Shown: piece by piece, positions 23,410-34,692 of the stretch
Position numbering within the stretch: position 1 is the first letter of the stretch
Layout of the letters: each line of letters begins with the position of its first letter
NCBI GenBank assembly: GCA_007844125.1
Contig: CM017564.1
Coordinates: forward strand, 15,933,735 to 15,997,734
DNA length: 64,000 nucleotides
Reading direction: 5' to 3'
Origin: Sinonovacula constricta
Lineage: Eukaryota > Mollusca > Bivalvia > Cardiida > Solecurtidae
Notes under the pieces: model-generated
Databases searched by the model: none
What the model was told of the DNA's origin: nothing
The model's input: only the letters and a program-made list of their open reading frames with translations
Made by a program: the position numbers and the translations under genes

Positions 23410-23645
23410 AGAAGGAGCACTTGTGGTTGAGCGGTCAGAGTCGATTACTTGTGACTCCTTAGTCACTCACCGTGAGGGTTCAAGTCCCAGTCTGGGTGAG
23501 AACTTTCACGAGGGAAGTCTTTCTATCTAACCTACGGTACTTCAGTTGTTGTATCTAAACATAGGTCTGGGTCCTTTTTCATCAATAATAAGCTGGGTGG
23601 CGCCAATATGACTGATTGTGTTGGTTCGATGTAACAAAAACAATT
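23410..23645 (+). mobile_element. tRNA-derived SINE (family C)
   Basis: The head CTTGTGGTTGAGCGGTCAGA (A-box) is followed by the B-box GGGTTCAAGTCCC. The body (CTAACCTACGGTACTTCAGT, AGGTCTGGGTCCTTTTTCAT) and the tail GTTGGTTCGATGTAACAAAAA are as in the other family C copies. Confidence 0.75.
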
Positions 23646-23902
23646 CTTAGCCAATCACCAAATCATAACAAATTGTATTGTAGATATTTACCATGTCGTG
23701 CCTATATCAGTTCTTCAACAACAGTGAAATTGGTAAATGTAATTGTCCTCCTTTTACTTCTCGAAGGCTCTGCAACCATGCAGTGATGTCATTAAAAGTA
23801 CTCACTCCTTTTCTGTTATTTTGTTGTCAATGTATTAGAAACAATTAAGGTTTTTCTTTGTTTCTCCTATATTTGTTATTCAAGGAATTGCTATTACAGT
23901 TT

Positions 23903-24070
23903 CGATTCCCGGTTGGGGCGATTTCACGTGAGGAGGTTTTCCAGCTAACCTGCGGTGTGCCAGTGGTTCTACATAGCTTTAAGTCTGGGGTCTTCCTTGA
24001 CAAATACTTAGCTGGACGTTGATAACATGATCATGACTGTGTTGGTGCGATGTAACAAACAAACAAACAA
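23903..24070 (+). mobile_element. 5'-truncated family C SINE
   Basis: It begins inside the B-box (TTCGATTCCCGG). The body then runs through CCAGCTAACCTGCGGTGTGC and AAGTCTGGGGTCTTCCTTGA to a GATGTAACAAACAAACAAAC tail. Most of the tRNA head is missing. Confidence 0.75.
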
Positions 24071-25469
24071 ATCAAACAAACATAACATTGGAGGGGGTGA
24101 ATAGCCTTGATGACGTCACAGCATGGCGTTCAAACCATTGTGATAACCCAAATAAAATCGATTGTCAAACAAAGCGGGACACGGGTTGCATACCATGTTT
24201 ATGTAGATACGAACAGTGAGGTATATCCTACCTATCCAATAAACTTAATCAAAACATTTCAGATACACGTGGACAGTGGCACAGGAACCCATCTTGCACA
24301 CAAGTTGTCACAACCCGGAAGAAGATGCATAATTACCAAAAGCGGATCCAAGTTCAGATGAAACACTCGATCTGGCTGAAAATGCTGGATATTGGAAGAT
24401 CACTTTGATAATCTTTTAACACTTGCATACACTTAATGGTTCTTCAACGTTATTATGTACGATTTCTGTCTGCAAACTTATTCCTACATTGAAAATCATT
24501 CAATTGTCCTACCGACTCGCCATTTTTGCTGAGCAATACAACGGAAGTTATTCCAAATTTGTTCTTCGGCCCGGCGTTCCTCTACACCGCAAGTGAAAAG
24601 CGGGTCACCAACACAAGTTACGATTGTCACTATCATAGTCTGGAGTTGCTTCCCCTGGTCACTAGGGCGATTGATAGAGGCTTCATACAAATTAGTGCGG
24701 TCTTCTATTAATAAATATGTAAGGTCCGATGGTCTGAAGACCAGCTTTCTTTTGAACATTTATACACGGTCTTACACCAACACGTAAAGTCTGATAACAA
24801 CACTTCTTTGCATCTATATACCATTACGTATCCCTTACGATTTCGCATAAAACTAGCACATATATATAAGTAAGTTCCGATCGTCGGATGACCTTGCCTT
24901 ATTATTAAGATAGATAAACGGTATTTCATAAACACATCAGGTCTGATCGTTCCACCAAAAGCTATTTAAGTCAGTCGTTAAAGGTGGTATTCGAAAGTAA
25001 AGGCAAAACTTTTTTTATAAATAACCAAATAAGTCATTGTTACCTGAAAAGGTCTTGCAAAATGCTCGTCATTAACGCTCTAGATCTGTGTCAACCAGCC
25101 GTTTTTGAAGTTACGCACAATTACAAGCGAAATAACCTTTGTAGTAATACTTTTGAATGTATTCGGTTCTTTTCTAATGAATAACAGGTAAAATGCGGAC
25201 ATGCGAGGAACTTAACGCAAAATATGAACGACTAAAATCCTGACCTGTATAAGTTTAATTATTTTAAACCTTTTCAACTTGATTGGTGTGGTAATAAAAT
25301 TGTACAACATAGAAACTACGAAAATAAAATATATCATTCCTAACCCGTGTTAGGCATCGACTTTCTTTGTGTTTTTGGTACTTTTAGATTTTCGATAATT
25401 CGAACGGAGGTTACGCACGTGCGTAAAGTGCGTAATGGCAGAAACGCGCCTGGTGTGAACAATGACTCA
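24071..25469. other. Non-coding stretch with a dispersed-repeat copy
   Basis: Around 24976-25185 the segment starting AAAGGTGGTATTCG, with AAGGTCTTGCAAAATGCT, is a diverged copy of the repeat at 14072. The overlapping short frames at 24107-24361 and 24496-24935 have no recognisable domain. Nothing else is recognised. Confidence 0.4.
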
Positions 25470-25788
25470 CAGGGGCGTAGCTAGGCATGATATGGTGTGT
25501 ACGCATGGCCGCTAGGGGTGGGGGTGGGGGATGGAGGGGTCAGGAGCGGACAAGTTCTGATTTGAAATATAAGAGCAGTAAATTTGTTCCCTGCCAGGGG
25601 AGCTACAGAAAGGTTACTAAATCGATTTAGCAATATTACATATTTTTTATCTTTTTCATATTTCAATTAATTTACACATCGCCATCATAGCGTAAGATTT
25701 CTATTACATATTTAATTGTTCGTTTTTTATTTATTGTTGACGATATGTACGCAGCTGCGTATTCTACGTACGGGCAGCTACGAGCCTG
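25470..25788. mobile_element. Probable inverted-repeat MITE
   Basis: The left end CAGGGGCGTAGCTAGG and the right end CAGCTACGAGCCTG are imperfect inverted matches. The flank ACTCA occurs on both sides (25465-25469, 25789-25793) as a possible target duplication, with an ambiguous extra G. The interior has a G-rich stretch near 25515-25545 and no ORF. Confidence 0.5.
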
Positions 25789-25966
25789 ACTCATGTATCC
25801 ATACCCGACATTGAACACAGGTATTTCCCATCTGAGCCACACTGCATGTTGTTAGATACAGCTTCTGCTGCTTAACACAGACATCGTCAGCCGAGTGCCC
25901 ATCAGTCAACAGGTGTTTCGCCCCTTATCTCGGTACACCCTCGTGATTGCGGGGCAGCAGTGGGGA

Positions 25967-27003
25967 TCAAGCACTGCTTGTCTGTGCTGGCTTCCACGTG
26001 GCTTCATTACGTCGGAGCCAGAGCCAACTGGACGCTCTTTCAGCTGCTCAACTAAGAGCTCGTACTGAGCTTTGCCTTGACTTGCCCTTCATGCCTAGAG
26101 CTGCCAAAGATTTCCAAACTGATTGGGCAGGAAAGCCCCTACATCCTACTTCCACAGGGAAGACCCAGGTAGAGAATCCTTTCTCCCTGCACAAGTCTGC
26201 CAGTTCTTGGTACTTCGACCGCTTCCTTTCATTCGCCTCATCCGTTCTTTCTTCCCAAGGGACTGTCAGTTCCACGAGTATCATCATCTTTGGGATTGTA
26301 GACCAGATGACTATGTCTGGGCGCAGACTTGTCTGTACGACATCTGGGAAGACCAACTTCTGTCGTAGGTCCACCTTCATCTCCCAATGTCTTGCCTCTT
26401 GTAGCTGGCATGTTTTCTGGACGACCTTTGCCTTTTGTCCTGGTTTCACAAAGTTGATGAACCCTGGTCCCTTGGTCTTTATCTGTCTTTCTTGTCTTCT
26501 CTCTTTCTCCATGATATTTGCTAGAACACGGAGGACTTGATCATGCCGCCATCTGTATCGACCCTGAGAGAGAGAGCTGTAGGGCAGGCTGTTAGGACAT
26601 GTTGTAATGTTCCCCTCTGCTTGCACAGTGAACAGCTGGGGTTTTCGCTCAGCTTCCATCTCTCTAGGTTTGTTGGTGTTGGTAGCAGATCATACACCGA
26701 TCTAAGCAGGAAGGAGAGCAGGAGGGGTTCATATTGCCAGAGCTCCTGCCATGTTAGCTTTCTCTCTGGCAAGTTCCACCGGTTCCAACTTCCTTGCTGG
26801 CCCATCTGGACTGATCTTGCTGATCGGTGCGTTTCTTCTGATTTTCTGATCTCCTGCTGTACCATACTGCATCTCTCCTGGCTATCTGCCTTATTCCATC
26901 GCGGTTGTTGCCCATGTCCTAGTCCTTCTCGACCTTTGTTGGTGGCTTCTACTATGACCTGGTGTTGTAGACTACTCTCAGCTTGTTCAACTGTCTTGGT
27001 TAC
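25967..27003 (-). pseudogene. LINE-type retroelement ORF, C-terminal part (broken)
   Basis: Two overlapping minus-strand frames make one protein-like region. The upstream frame (open from about 27003 through 26865 to about 26570) carries a helical linker (KLTWQELWQYEP, LPTPTNLERWKL) and a zinc-knuckle C-X2-C-X7-H-X4-C at CSLCKQRGTLQHVLTAC, as found after the reverse transcriptase domain of LINEs. A frameshift near 26560-26590 passes to the second frame (from 26659). This has a PD-(D/E)XK-like block: RPDIVIW, then VELTVPWE, then KYQEL and GFSTWVFPVEVGCRGF. An in-frame TGA at 26048-26050 precedes the end at about 25967. The reverse transcriptase is absent, so this is a 5'-truncated dead copy. 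Which LINE clade it belongs to is not settled. Confidence 0.72.
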
Positions 27004-27129
27004 TAACTACTTCCTCCCTTTTCTTATTTCTATTCCAGCCTTGCCGACCTTCTCATTACATTATTTTACGCCCGTAGAAAACTGGACGTTTTATGGGATC
27101 ACCCATGTCGTTCGGACGTGCGGCATCCT

Positions 27130-28010
27130 GATGTTTGTCTGGAGCATAACTCAAAGACTATTAAAGCTATTGACTTGAAACTTGATCGGTGGATAGGTCT
27201 CATTGAGATAGAGTGCAGTGTATGAGAACCATGGAGTTATTTCCCTTTGTTTACTTTTCTTTTCCAGAGCATAAACTCCTACGTTATCAAAGATATTGAC
27301 TTGAAACTTCCTAGGTCGATAGATCATTGAGACAGAGTGCAGTGCACAAGAATCATCACTCTGCACTTCATGATTTTGTAGTTATTTCCCTTAGTTTACT
27401 TTTCTTTTCCGGAGCATAACTCCTACATTATCAAAGCTATTGACTTGAAACTTAATACTTAGAAAGGTCTTTCGGGCGTGACCAACCACGTGATGTCACT
27501 CACTGAAGAAGTCTACAGCTGTGCAGACGAAAATTCTGAGGTAGGAATAAGTTTTGTGCTTGTGACAAAATAACTTACATAGATTTAGTCAAACCAAGCT
27601 GATGAATCTGTTTGGATCTAGAAAGGTCTTATTGAGAAAGATTGCACTGCATAGGAACCGTTACTATGTACTTCTGATTTTTGGAGTTATGCCCCCTTTT
27701 TTAAATTTTCTTGTCCGGAGCCTAACTTTTACGTTATCAAAGCTATTGACTTGTATCTGCACAGGTGAATAGATCTCAGATTGAGAGCAATGCACAAGAA
27801 CTGTCACTGTACACTTCATACTTTTGGAGTTATTCCCCTTAGTTCAATTTTCATACTTGATGTTTGTCTGGACAATACTCCTTCTTTATCAAAGCTTTCG
27901 ACTTGAAACTTTATAGGTGGATATATGTTATTGAAACAGAATGCCATGCACAAGAACTGTCTCATTGCTCTGCTTATTTTTGAGTAATGTCCCTTTCTAT
28001 ACAAATGCAA
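27130..28010. repeat. Degenerate tandem repeat, about 150-190-bp units
   Basis: At least four units share GAGCATAACTCCTACGTTAT, CAAAGCTATTGACTTGAAAC, then GGTCTCATTGAGACAGAGTG and GCACAAGAACTGTCAC. They lie near 27145, 27270, 27415, 27720 and 27870. This is a dispersed invertebrate-type repeat. It abuts the LINE pseudogene and may be part of its 5'-side neighbourhood. An insertion breaks it at 27472-27618. Confidence 0.75.
27472..27618. mobile_element. Short insertion flanked by a 12-bp direct repeat
   Basis: TAGAAAGGTCTT occurs at 27460-27471 and 27619-27630 and brackets 147 bases that are absent from the other units of the surrounding tandem repeat. The insert has no ORF, no clear terminal inverted repeat and no clear poly(A). 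It could be a SINE fragment or other short retroposon. Confidence 0.5.
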
Positions 28011-28394
28011 TTACTCTCATGTAAATGTTTGTATATGTGATGTTATTCCCCTTTGATTTTTTCACGTACCCAGTTTGCAGTCCACAATCATGCCAGAGTG
28101 GTTCCACAGCAGTGCACAGCAGTTTGGTAGATTAAAGATTATTTTTAATGTTATTCTACATTAATTTCAGTTTTTCTTGCAATAGATCCCAGAGTGCAGT
28201 CCAAAACTTTGCCATACTGATTGCACAACAAGAGTAAACAGCAGTTTGTTTCAAAAGTGCTCAATTGAGGGGCATATTTTGCTCTGCCTTGTGTGTGCTC
28301 TTGTATCAGTATTCTATAGAATATGTGGCCCGTTAAAGTAGACCACCGTTCTGATGTAAAGTTCATGATTCTGCATGATTCTGCCATTATGTTT

Positions 28395-28894
28395 GTTTAT
28401 TTATTGGGTGTATCATCTCACAAACTGTATTTCAGTTATCTGAAGCAGATATAGTGCTGCCGCCACTGTGTATAGCATGCTGTGTACACTTGGCATGATG
28501 CCACACTCAGTCACATCCTGACACCAGGCCAACCAGTCGTGGACCTACTGTAGCGGCCAAGCTCGCCCACTGGCTGATAAGCCCCGCGCGGCTAAGCCCG
28601 CCCATTGGCTGATAAGCCCCGCCTCTCTAATCATATAAGATTATTGTATGCTTGTATTGAAGGGTAGTTGTTGTCGGAGAATGTATGTGTGAGCATCTGA
28701 ATAAAAGTGTAAACCTCCTTCGGGTCTTGTATTACCATCCCTTAAGGGTCTGTATATAAACAACAACAACATTACACCTACCCTTATATTTGTTTGAGCG
28801 TTAGCAAGGGAGCTATACCACTACTATTTTTAATGACTTCGGTATGTCTTGATGAGGGATCGAACCTGGGGCATCCCATATCTGGAGCCAACAC
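28395..28894 (-). mobile_element. Family A SINE split by a solo LTR
   Basis: The SINE is flanked by a 16-bp target duplication TTCTGCCATTATGTTT (28379-28394, 28895-28910). It is interrupted at 28549-28776 by a solo LTR. The tRNA head is truncated (it stops at GGAGCCAACAC on the right), so reverse transcription probably ended early. Without the LTR the copy is about 270 bp. Confidence 0.85.
28549..28776 (+). mobile_element. Solo LTR, 228 bp
   Basis: It starts TGTAGCGGCC and ends CAACATTACA (TGTA...TACA). CCTAC directly repeats on both sides (28544-28548, 28777-28781), the 5-bp duplication expected of LTR-element integration. A TATA-like TATAAGA lies at 28634-28640 and AATAAA at 28700-28705, in the order U3-R expected for the plus strand. 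No internal region is present, so it is the product of LTR-LTR recombination. It is not the LTR of the 38.7-43.6-kb element. Confidence 0.85.
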
Positions 28895-28910
28895 TTCTGC
28901 CATTATGTTT

Positions 28911-30184
28911 TGGCAAAATGAAATGCATTTTCAACACATTCCAGTTTGTTATGTCATATTTTAATGTTATTAAGAAACAAAGGAATTAAAAGGACTAATA
29001 CATTTCCTTAGATACACATAAAGAGCCTAGCAGCCATAGAATGAAATATGTTTAATGCAGGAAATTCACTTCAAAAAGGCGGATATGCCTACAAACAACA
29101 AACACGTTTCATTAAAAAAAATCATTCATCAATAACTTTTTCTTTTAGCTGGAGAGTGGAGTAACCCTAAGGAGGAGTCGGTGCTGGCTGCGACTTTCAA
29201 AGATATGATTAGGGTCCTTCAGCATATGCACATTTGTCTCTTCTCAGTAGTTGGCAGGTGAATCGAAGCATAGTCTCAGTAAAATTTCAAGAAAGACATT
29301 TCAGCATCGAAATCATGAAAGGCTTTTAGGACAGTATGTGTCGGACATGCAAATCTTTGTAGGTGAATACTACAAAGTTGCAGAAATGACAACCTTTCAC
29401 TATGGTAACCTGTCACCATGACAACCTGTCACCATGACAACCTGTCACCATGATTTGGCTACGAACATGTCCATAATAAATGTGTGTCAACTTTGCGTTA
29501 ATATTCTTTCTTTTGCCCCTTTTTCATAGTTCTTACCTTATTGGACCATTTTTCTCTCAATCAACCATTTAAATTATTGGTAGCTGAAAAGGCCCAAGAA
29601 ACGCTGTTGTCTAATGTCCTATATACCTCACTAGTCATTACAAACATGTATTTCCTATCTGAGCCACGGAGCACAATTTTTTATACTAAGAAAACCACAT
29701 AACCATTTACTTTTCAGATAACTTTATATCATCATCCATGTAGTTCACTCTGACGTCAATATCTATTTTTGCAGAAATCTCCATATAGCTTGTTTGTAGA
29801 TTTGGAAACTGTGAAAATTAAGAATGAACTTTTCAAGATTTGTACTAACTATTTGGGTAGTTTTCAAAATCGTCTTTATTTACACAAAAGCATGCGTTTT
29901 TTGCAGAAATTATGAATTTCTGCAAACAGGGGTATGTCTTTTTATTTGTTTTTACAACAGTCAAACTTTTGGATACCATTTTTTGTTTATATTTCACTGT
30001 TAGAGATGATTTTCTATTGTCCAAAGTGTGAGCCTATTAAAAGTTTTGACCTTTCTAGAGTTCATGTGTCAGATGATGATCTCTTGTATTCATTTTCAAC
30101 AATTTAGGATCTTCAAATTTGTTTGTTTGAAAACTTGAACTCCTCTGGAAGTTAAAACGTTGAACTTTTCTGAAAGTTAAAAAT
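28911..30184. other. Non-coding stretch with small repeats
   Basis: ACAACCTGTCACCATG is tandemly repeated at about 29405-29452 (a 19-bp unit, three copies). About 29630-29830 is a copy of the 14072-type dispersed repeat (CTGACGTCAATATCTAT landmark). No gene is seen. Confidence 0.5.
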
Positions 30185-32437
30185 TTGAAATCTGGTTACC
30201 TCAAAATCATGTCTGGTTACCTCAATGCATTGACATGTTACCTCAAGGCAATGTCTGGTTACCTCAATGCCATGTCTAGTAACATCAATGTGACATCTGA
30301 TTACCTCATGTCCTTGTCTGGTTACCTCAAGGTCATGTCTAGTTACCTAAATGCCATGTCTGGTTATCTAAATGCCATGTCTGGTTACCTCAAGGCCATG
30401 TCTGGTTACCTATATGTCATGTCTGGTTACCTCAAGGCCATGTCTAGTTACCTAAATGCCATGTCTGGTTACCTCAAGGCCATGTCTGATTACCTAAATG
30501 CCATGTCTGGTTACCTCAAGGCCATGACTGGTTACCTAAATGCCATGTCTGGTTACCTCAATGCCACGTCTGGTTACCTCAATGTCATGTCTGGTTACCT
30601 CAAGGCCATGTCTGGTTACCTAAATGCCATGTCTGGTTACCTCAAGGTCATGTTAAGTTACCTAAATGCCATGTCTTGTTACCTCAAGGCCATGTCTGGT
30701 TACATCAAGGCCTTGGCTGACTACCTTAAGGCCATGTCTGGTTACATTTAGGCCATGTCTGGTTACAACAATGCCATATTTGGTTAACTCAAGGTCATGT
30801 CAGGTAACTTCAAGGTCATGTCTGGTTACCGCAAGGCCATGACTGGTTACCTCAAGGTCATGTCTGGTTACCTCAAGGCCCTGTCTGGTTAGCTCAAGGC
30901 CATATCTGGATACCTCAATGCCATGTCTGGTTACCTCAATGTCACGTCTGGTTACCTCAATGTCGTGTCTGGTTACCTCAAGGCCATGTCTGGTTAGCTC
31001 AAGGCCTTGCCGGGTTAGCTCAAGGCCATGTCTGGATACCTCAATGCCATGTCTGGTTACCTCAAGGCAATGTCTGGTTACCTCAATGCCACGTCTGGTT
31101 ACCTCAATGTCATGACTGGTTACCTCAAGTCCATGTCTGGTTACCTCAATGCATTGACTTGTGACCTCAAGGCCATGTCTGGTTACCTCAAGGCCTTGTC
31201 TGGTTACCTTTTGGTCATGTCTGCTTACCTTTCGGCCATGTCTGGTTACCCTAAGGCCATTTCTGGTTACCTCATTGCCATGTCTGGTTACCACAAGGCC
31301 TTGTCTCGTTACAACAACGACATATCTGGTTACCTCAAGGCCTGGTCTGGTTGCCTCAAGGTCATGTCTGGTTACCGTTAGGCCCTGGTTGGATACCTCA
31401 AGGCCATGTCTGGTTACATCAAGGTCATGCCTTGTCACCTCAAGGTCATGTCTGGTTACCGCAAGGCCATGTCTTGTTACCACAAGGCCAGGACTAGTTA
31501 CCTCAATGCCATGTCTGGTTACCTTAATGCATTGACTGGTTACCTCAAGGCCATGTCTGATTAGTTTTAGGCAATGTCATCTGGTAACCTCAATGCCATG
31601 TCTGGTTACCTCAATGCCTTTGTCTGGTTAACTCAAGGCCATGTCTCGTTACCTTTAGGCCATGACTGGTTACTTCAATGCAATGTCTGTTTACCTTAAG
31701 GTCATGTCTGGTTACCTCAAGGCCATGTCTGGTTACCGCAAGGCCATGTCTGGTTACCACAAAGCCAGGACTAGTTTCCCCAATGCCATGTCTGGTTACC
31801 TTAATGCATTGACTGGTTACCTCAAGGCCATGTCTGATTACATTTAGGTAATGTCGTCTGGTAACCTCAATGCCATGTCTAGTTATCTAAATGCCATGTC
31901 TGGTTACCTCAAGGCTATATCTGGTTATCTCAAAGCCATGTCTGGTTACCGCAAGGCCTATTCTGGTTACCTCATTGCCATGTCCAATTAACTTAAGACC
32001 ATATCTGGTTACCTCAAGTCCATGCCTAATTATATAAAGGTCAAGTCTGGTTACATTAAGTCTGGATACCTTAAGGCCATTTCTGGCTACCTTAAGGCCA
32101 TGTCAAGTTACATTTAAGCCTTGTGTGGTTACCTTAAGGCCATGTCAAGTTACATTAAAGCCATGTGTGGTTACCTTAAGGCCATGTCAAGTTACGTTAA
32201 AGCCATGCATGGTTACCTTAAGGCCATGTCAAGTTAAATTTAAGCCATAGGTGGTTACCTTAAAGCCATGTCAAGTTACATTAAAGCCATGTGTGGTTAC
32301 CTAAAGGCCATGCCAAGTTACATTTAGCCATGTGTGGTTACCTTAAGGCCATGTCAAGTTACATTAAAGCCATACATGGTTACCTTAAGGCCCTGTCAAG
32401 TTACATTAAAGCCATGTGTGGTTACCTTAAGGCCAAT
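30185..32437. repeat. 21-bp minisatellite
   Basis: About 105 units of ATGTCTGGTTACCTCAAGGC+C. Because 21 is divisible by three, long open frames appear on both strands: a seven-residue MSGYLKA/MSGYLNA repeat at 30185-30751 on the plus strand, and VTRHGLE-type repeats at 30800-31483 on the minus strand. The right end (about 32060-32437) has become a 42-bp two-unit repeat (CATGTCAAGTTACATTAAAG, then CCATGTGTGGTTACCTTAAG). Scattered stops and frameshifts argue against a gene. Confidence 0.95.
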
Positions 32438-34044
32438 ACTGCTCAAATCTGGTTTTATTCAATTTCTAGTAACATTAAGTTCTTAACACTTTAGTTAAGA
32501 TATTTACTAATTAAAATTTAAGTTATTGTCATGTTTATTTTCACATAGACATTCATTTGTGAAATTAAGGTCATGTTTAGCAAAAGTCACTATAGAGTGT
32601 ATCCAAATCTGTGAATTATTTCTGCATATTAGGCCAGGAACTATTTAAATCAAGACAAAGCCAATAAAGTTTTGATCATTTTATTTGAATTTAAATACAG
32701 TTCATTTTAAAAACATGTAAAATGATAAAGAGTACATTATAATAAATCTCGTAAAATTATTAACACAAATACACAAGCAATGTTCTGTTTTAAACCAAAA
32801 ACAGCTGCAACAAAATAAATCTTATGCTAAGAAACACAGACAAGATCTTGTATTGACGTAAATTGTGTATAAACATATTATTTATTTGTTAAGTGTCCAT
32901 TGACACTTTTTATATTGAACGAAAATACATATTTCAAAAACCTTTTTCTAACAATGATACAACTTTCAATTTAAAGGCAATTAAACCTTTTTTTACTGTC
33001 TTATCAACTAATTTTCATTTATCCATTGACATTTTAACTTGAAGCATTCATAGTGCTGCCCTCACTGGGACATCATCCCCTGATTGCCTTCAAGGACATG
33101 GACCCAGTCAAAATAAACACAACAGAAATCTGCCTACATTTTTTAAAGAGACAACACAAAATTGTATTATGTAGTGGAAATTATCACAGGGCCCATATAA
33201 TGACCAAACAAATAAATAAATGTTAATATTCTGAGAATGTTGTGTTGCTACTAAAGTGATATAACCATCTAGATCTTCTCACTGAATTCTTTATAGAAAA
33301 TGAATAACTTTGTTCCAGGAAACAGCTCAATGGATTTAAATTAATTTTGACTTGCATTATTTTCATGAATATCAGTTTTGATGGATCGTAGAACATATTT
33401 ATTACACCTGTTAATGAAAATCATATTTAACACTTAGTCTGTAGTGATAGATTTTGGAACTAAATGAATGTCTCATTCAAACCTACTTGTGGACCATTGG
33501 TAGTAAATTTTGATTGCTTAAGGTTCTTATAACTTGGGCTTTTGTGTAATGTTCATCATTTCACTAACTTTGTAAGTGATAGGTGTGCGGTTATCTATAA
33601 AAAGTTTTTATGTTTGAAAAATCGACTGATCAACTCGTTTCCATTGTACCTGAATAAGCAAGATGTCTGCAAAACATACTTGCCCATCACTGGGTACACA
33701 AATGCCTTCACCACCACACTCATCATCTCTTTTTGTTCATAATGTGCCCCTGAATAGGTCCGGTTTCTTTCTGACAACTCTGCCCGTCATTGGGTACACA
33801 TTTCCCCTGAATAGGCGTGACCAGCAGGCTTGTCATTTGGGGATTTGTTTCTTTTTCTTTCTTTTTTTTTTCTTCTTTTCTTTTTTTTTCTTTTCTTTTC
33901 ATTGTTTAAGGTGATGTGACACAGGCAATATGGTCCATCTAATCACAATGCATTTGTGTATTTTGCATTACTTTTCTTTCTCTATTTTCATACTTAATTT
34001 ATAAACATTGTGCAATAATTGTTGCATGGTTTTATAATATTTCC
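32438..34044. other. Non-coding stretch
   Basis: AT-rich, no gene seen. TGGGTACACAAATGCC and TGGGTACACATTTCCCCTGA at about 33690 and 33790 form a weak two-copy repeat. A T-rich CTTTTT tract lies at 33848-33903. Confidence 0.45.
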
Positions 34045-34330
34045 TCTGTCTTTTAGACTGAGGGTTTTAGATAGGTAAATAAGAAAAGGTCCTATAAAAA
34101 TTTTCACAGATATTTAAATTTTATCTACCTGCAGACCAAGGCAGACAAGGTAAATGTAAATGTGACAAAAAACACAGAGACGAGACATAACACACAAAAA
34201 GAAAAACCATCAGTTACCGCCTTGGAACGGTCAGTCGGCAAAAGGGCCAACTGGGGTGCTTAAACCTGGTTTGTGGAGCGCTCCAACCTCGCACTTCCTG
34301 ACGGTTTTCTATCAAAAAAACAGTGTAAAT
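34045..34330 (-). repeat. Dispersed repeat, possible 3' tail of the adjacent retroelement
   Basis: The reverse complement contains GAGGTTGGAGCGCTCCACAA, AGGTTTAAGCACCCCAGTTG, TTTTTCTTTTTGTGTGT and ACATTTACATTTACCTTGTC. It matches 44556-45065 on the plus strand. It lies about 360 bp downstream, in the minus sense, of the reverse transcriptase pseudogene and may be its 3' UTR (inference). Confidence 0.55.
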
Positions 34331-34692
34331 AAAAGTATCCCGTCAAAGTGACACAACTAACAGTAAGCACCTGCATCAGGAGTTAAAACAGATATAATGA
34401 ACATATGTACAGTATTTACAGTAGATAAAAGCCTCGGCAACCAAAAAATTCCAAATGAGAGAGTAGTTTAAAATAAAATTAAGCAGTACAAGCGCTGATA
34501 TATTATAAGAACCATATAATGACGTCATAAATGCCATGACTTCATATGCCAAAAGTGTCAAAAGTGAAATGTAAACAATATGGAAGAAACAATAGAATTT
34601 CAGAAAATCAACAAAATAAAACGTAGTATTGTTTAGAGTTAATCGTTTAAAAACATATTATAAACGCCGAGGATTTATCCGCAGTTGACATA

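Noticed and set aside
24107..24361. 84-codon plus-strand ORF after the family C SINE
   Set aside because: No domain, no splice context and no similarity that I recognise; its length is within chance for the region.
26537..27178. 213-codon plus-strand ORF, and the 197-codon ORF at 25947-26540
   Set aside because: They are antisense shadows of the minus-strand LINE pseudogene, whose knuckle and nuclease motifs are clear on the other strand.
33663..33914. 83-codon ORF ending in poly-Phe
   Set aside because: The end is the T-rich tract and the start is a small local repeat. No gene signal.
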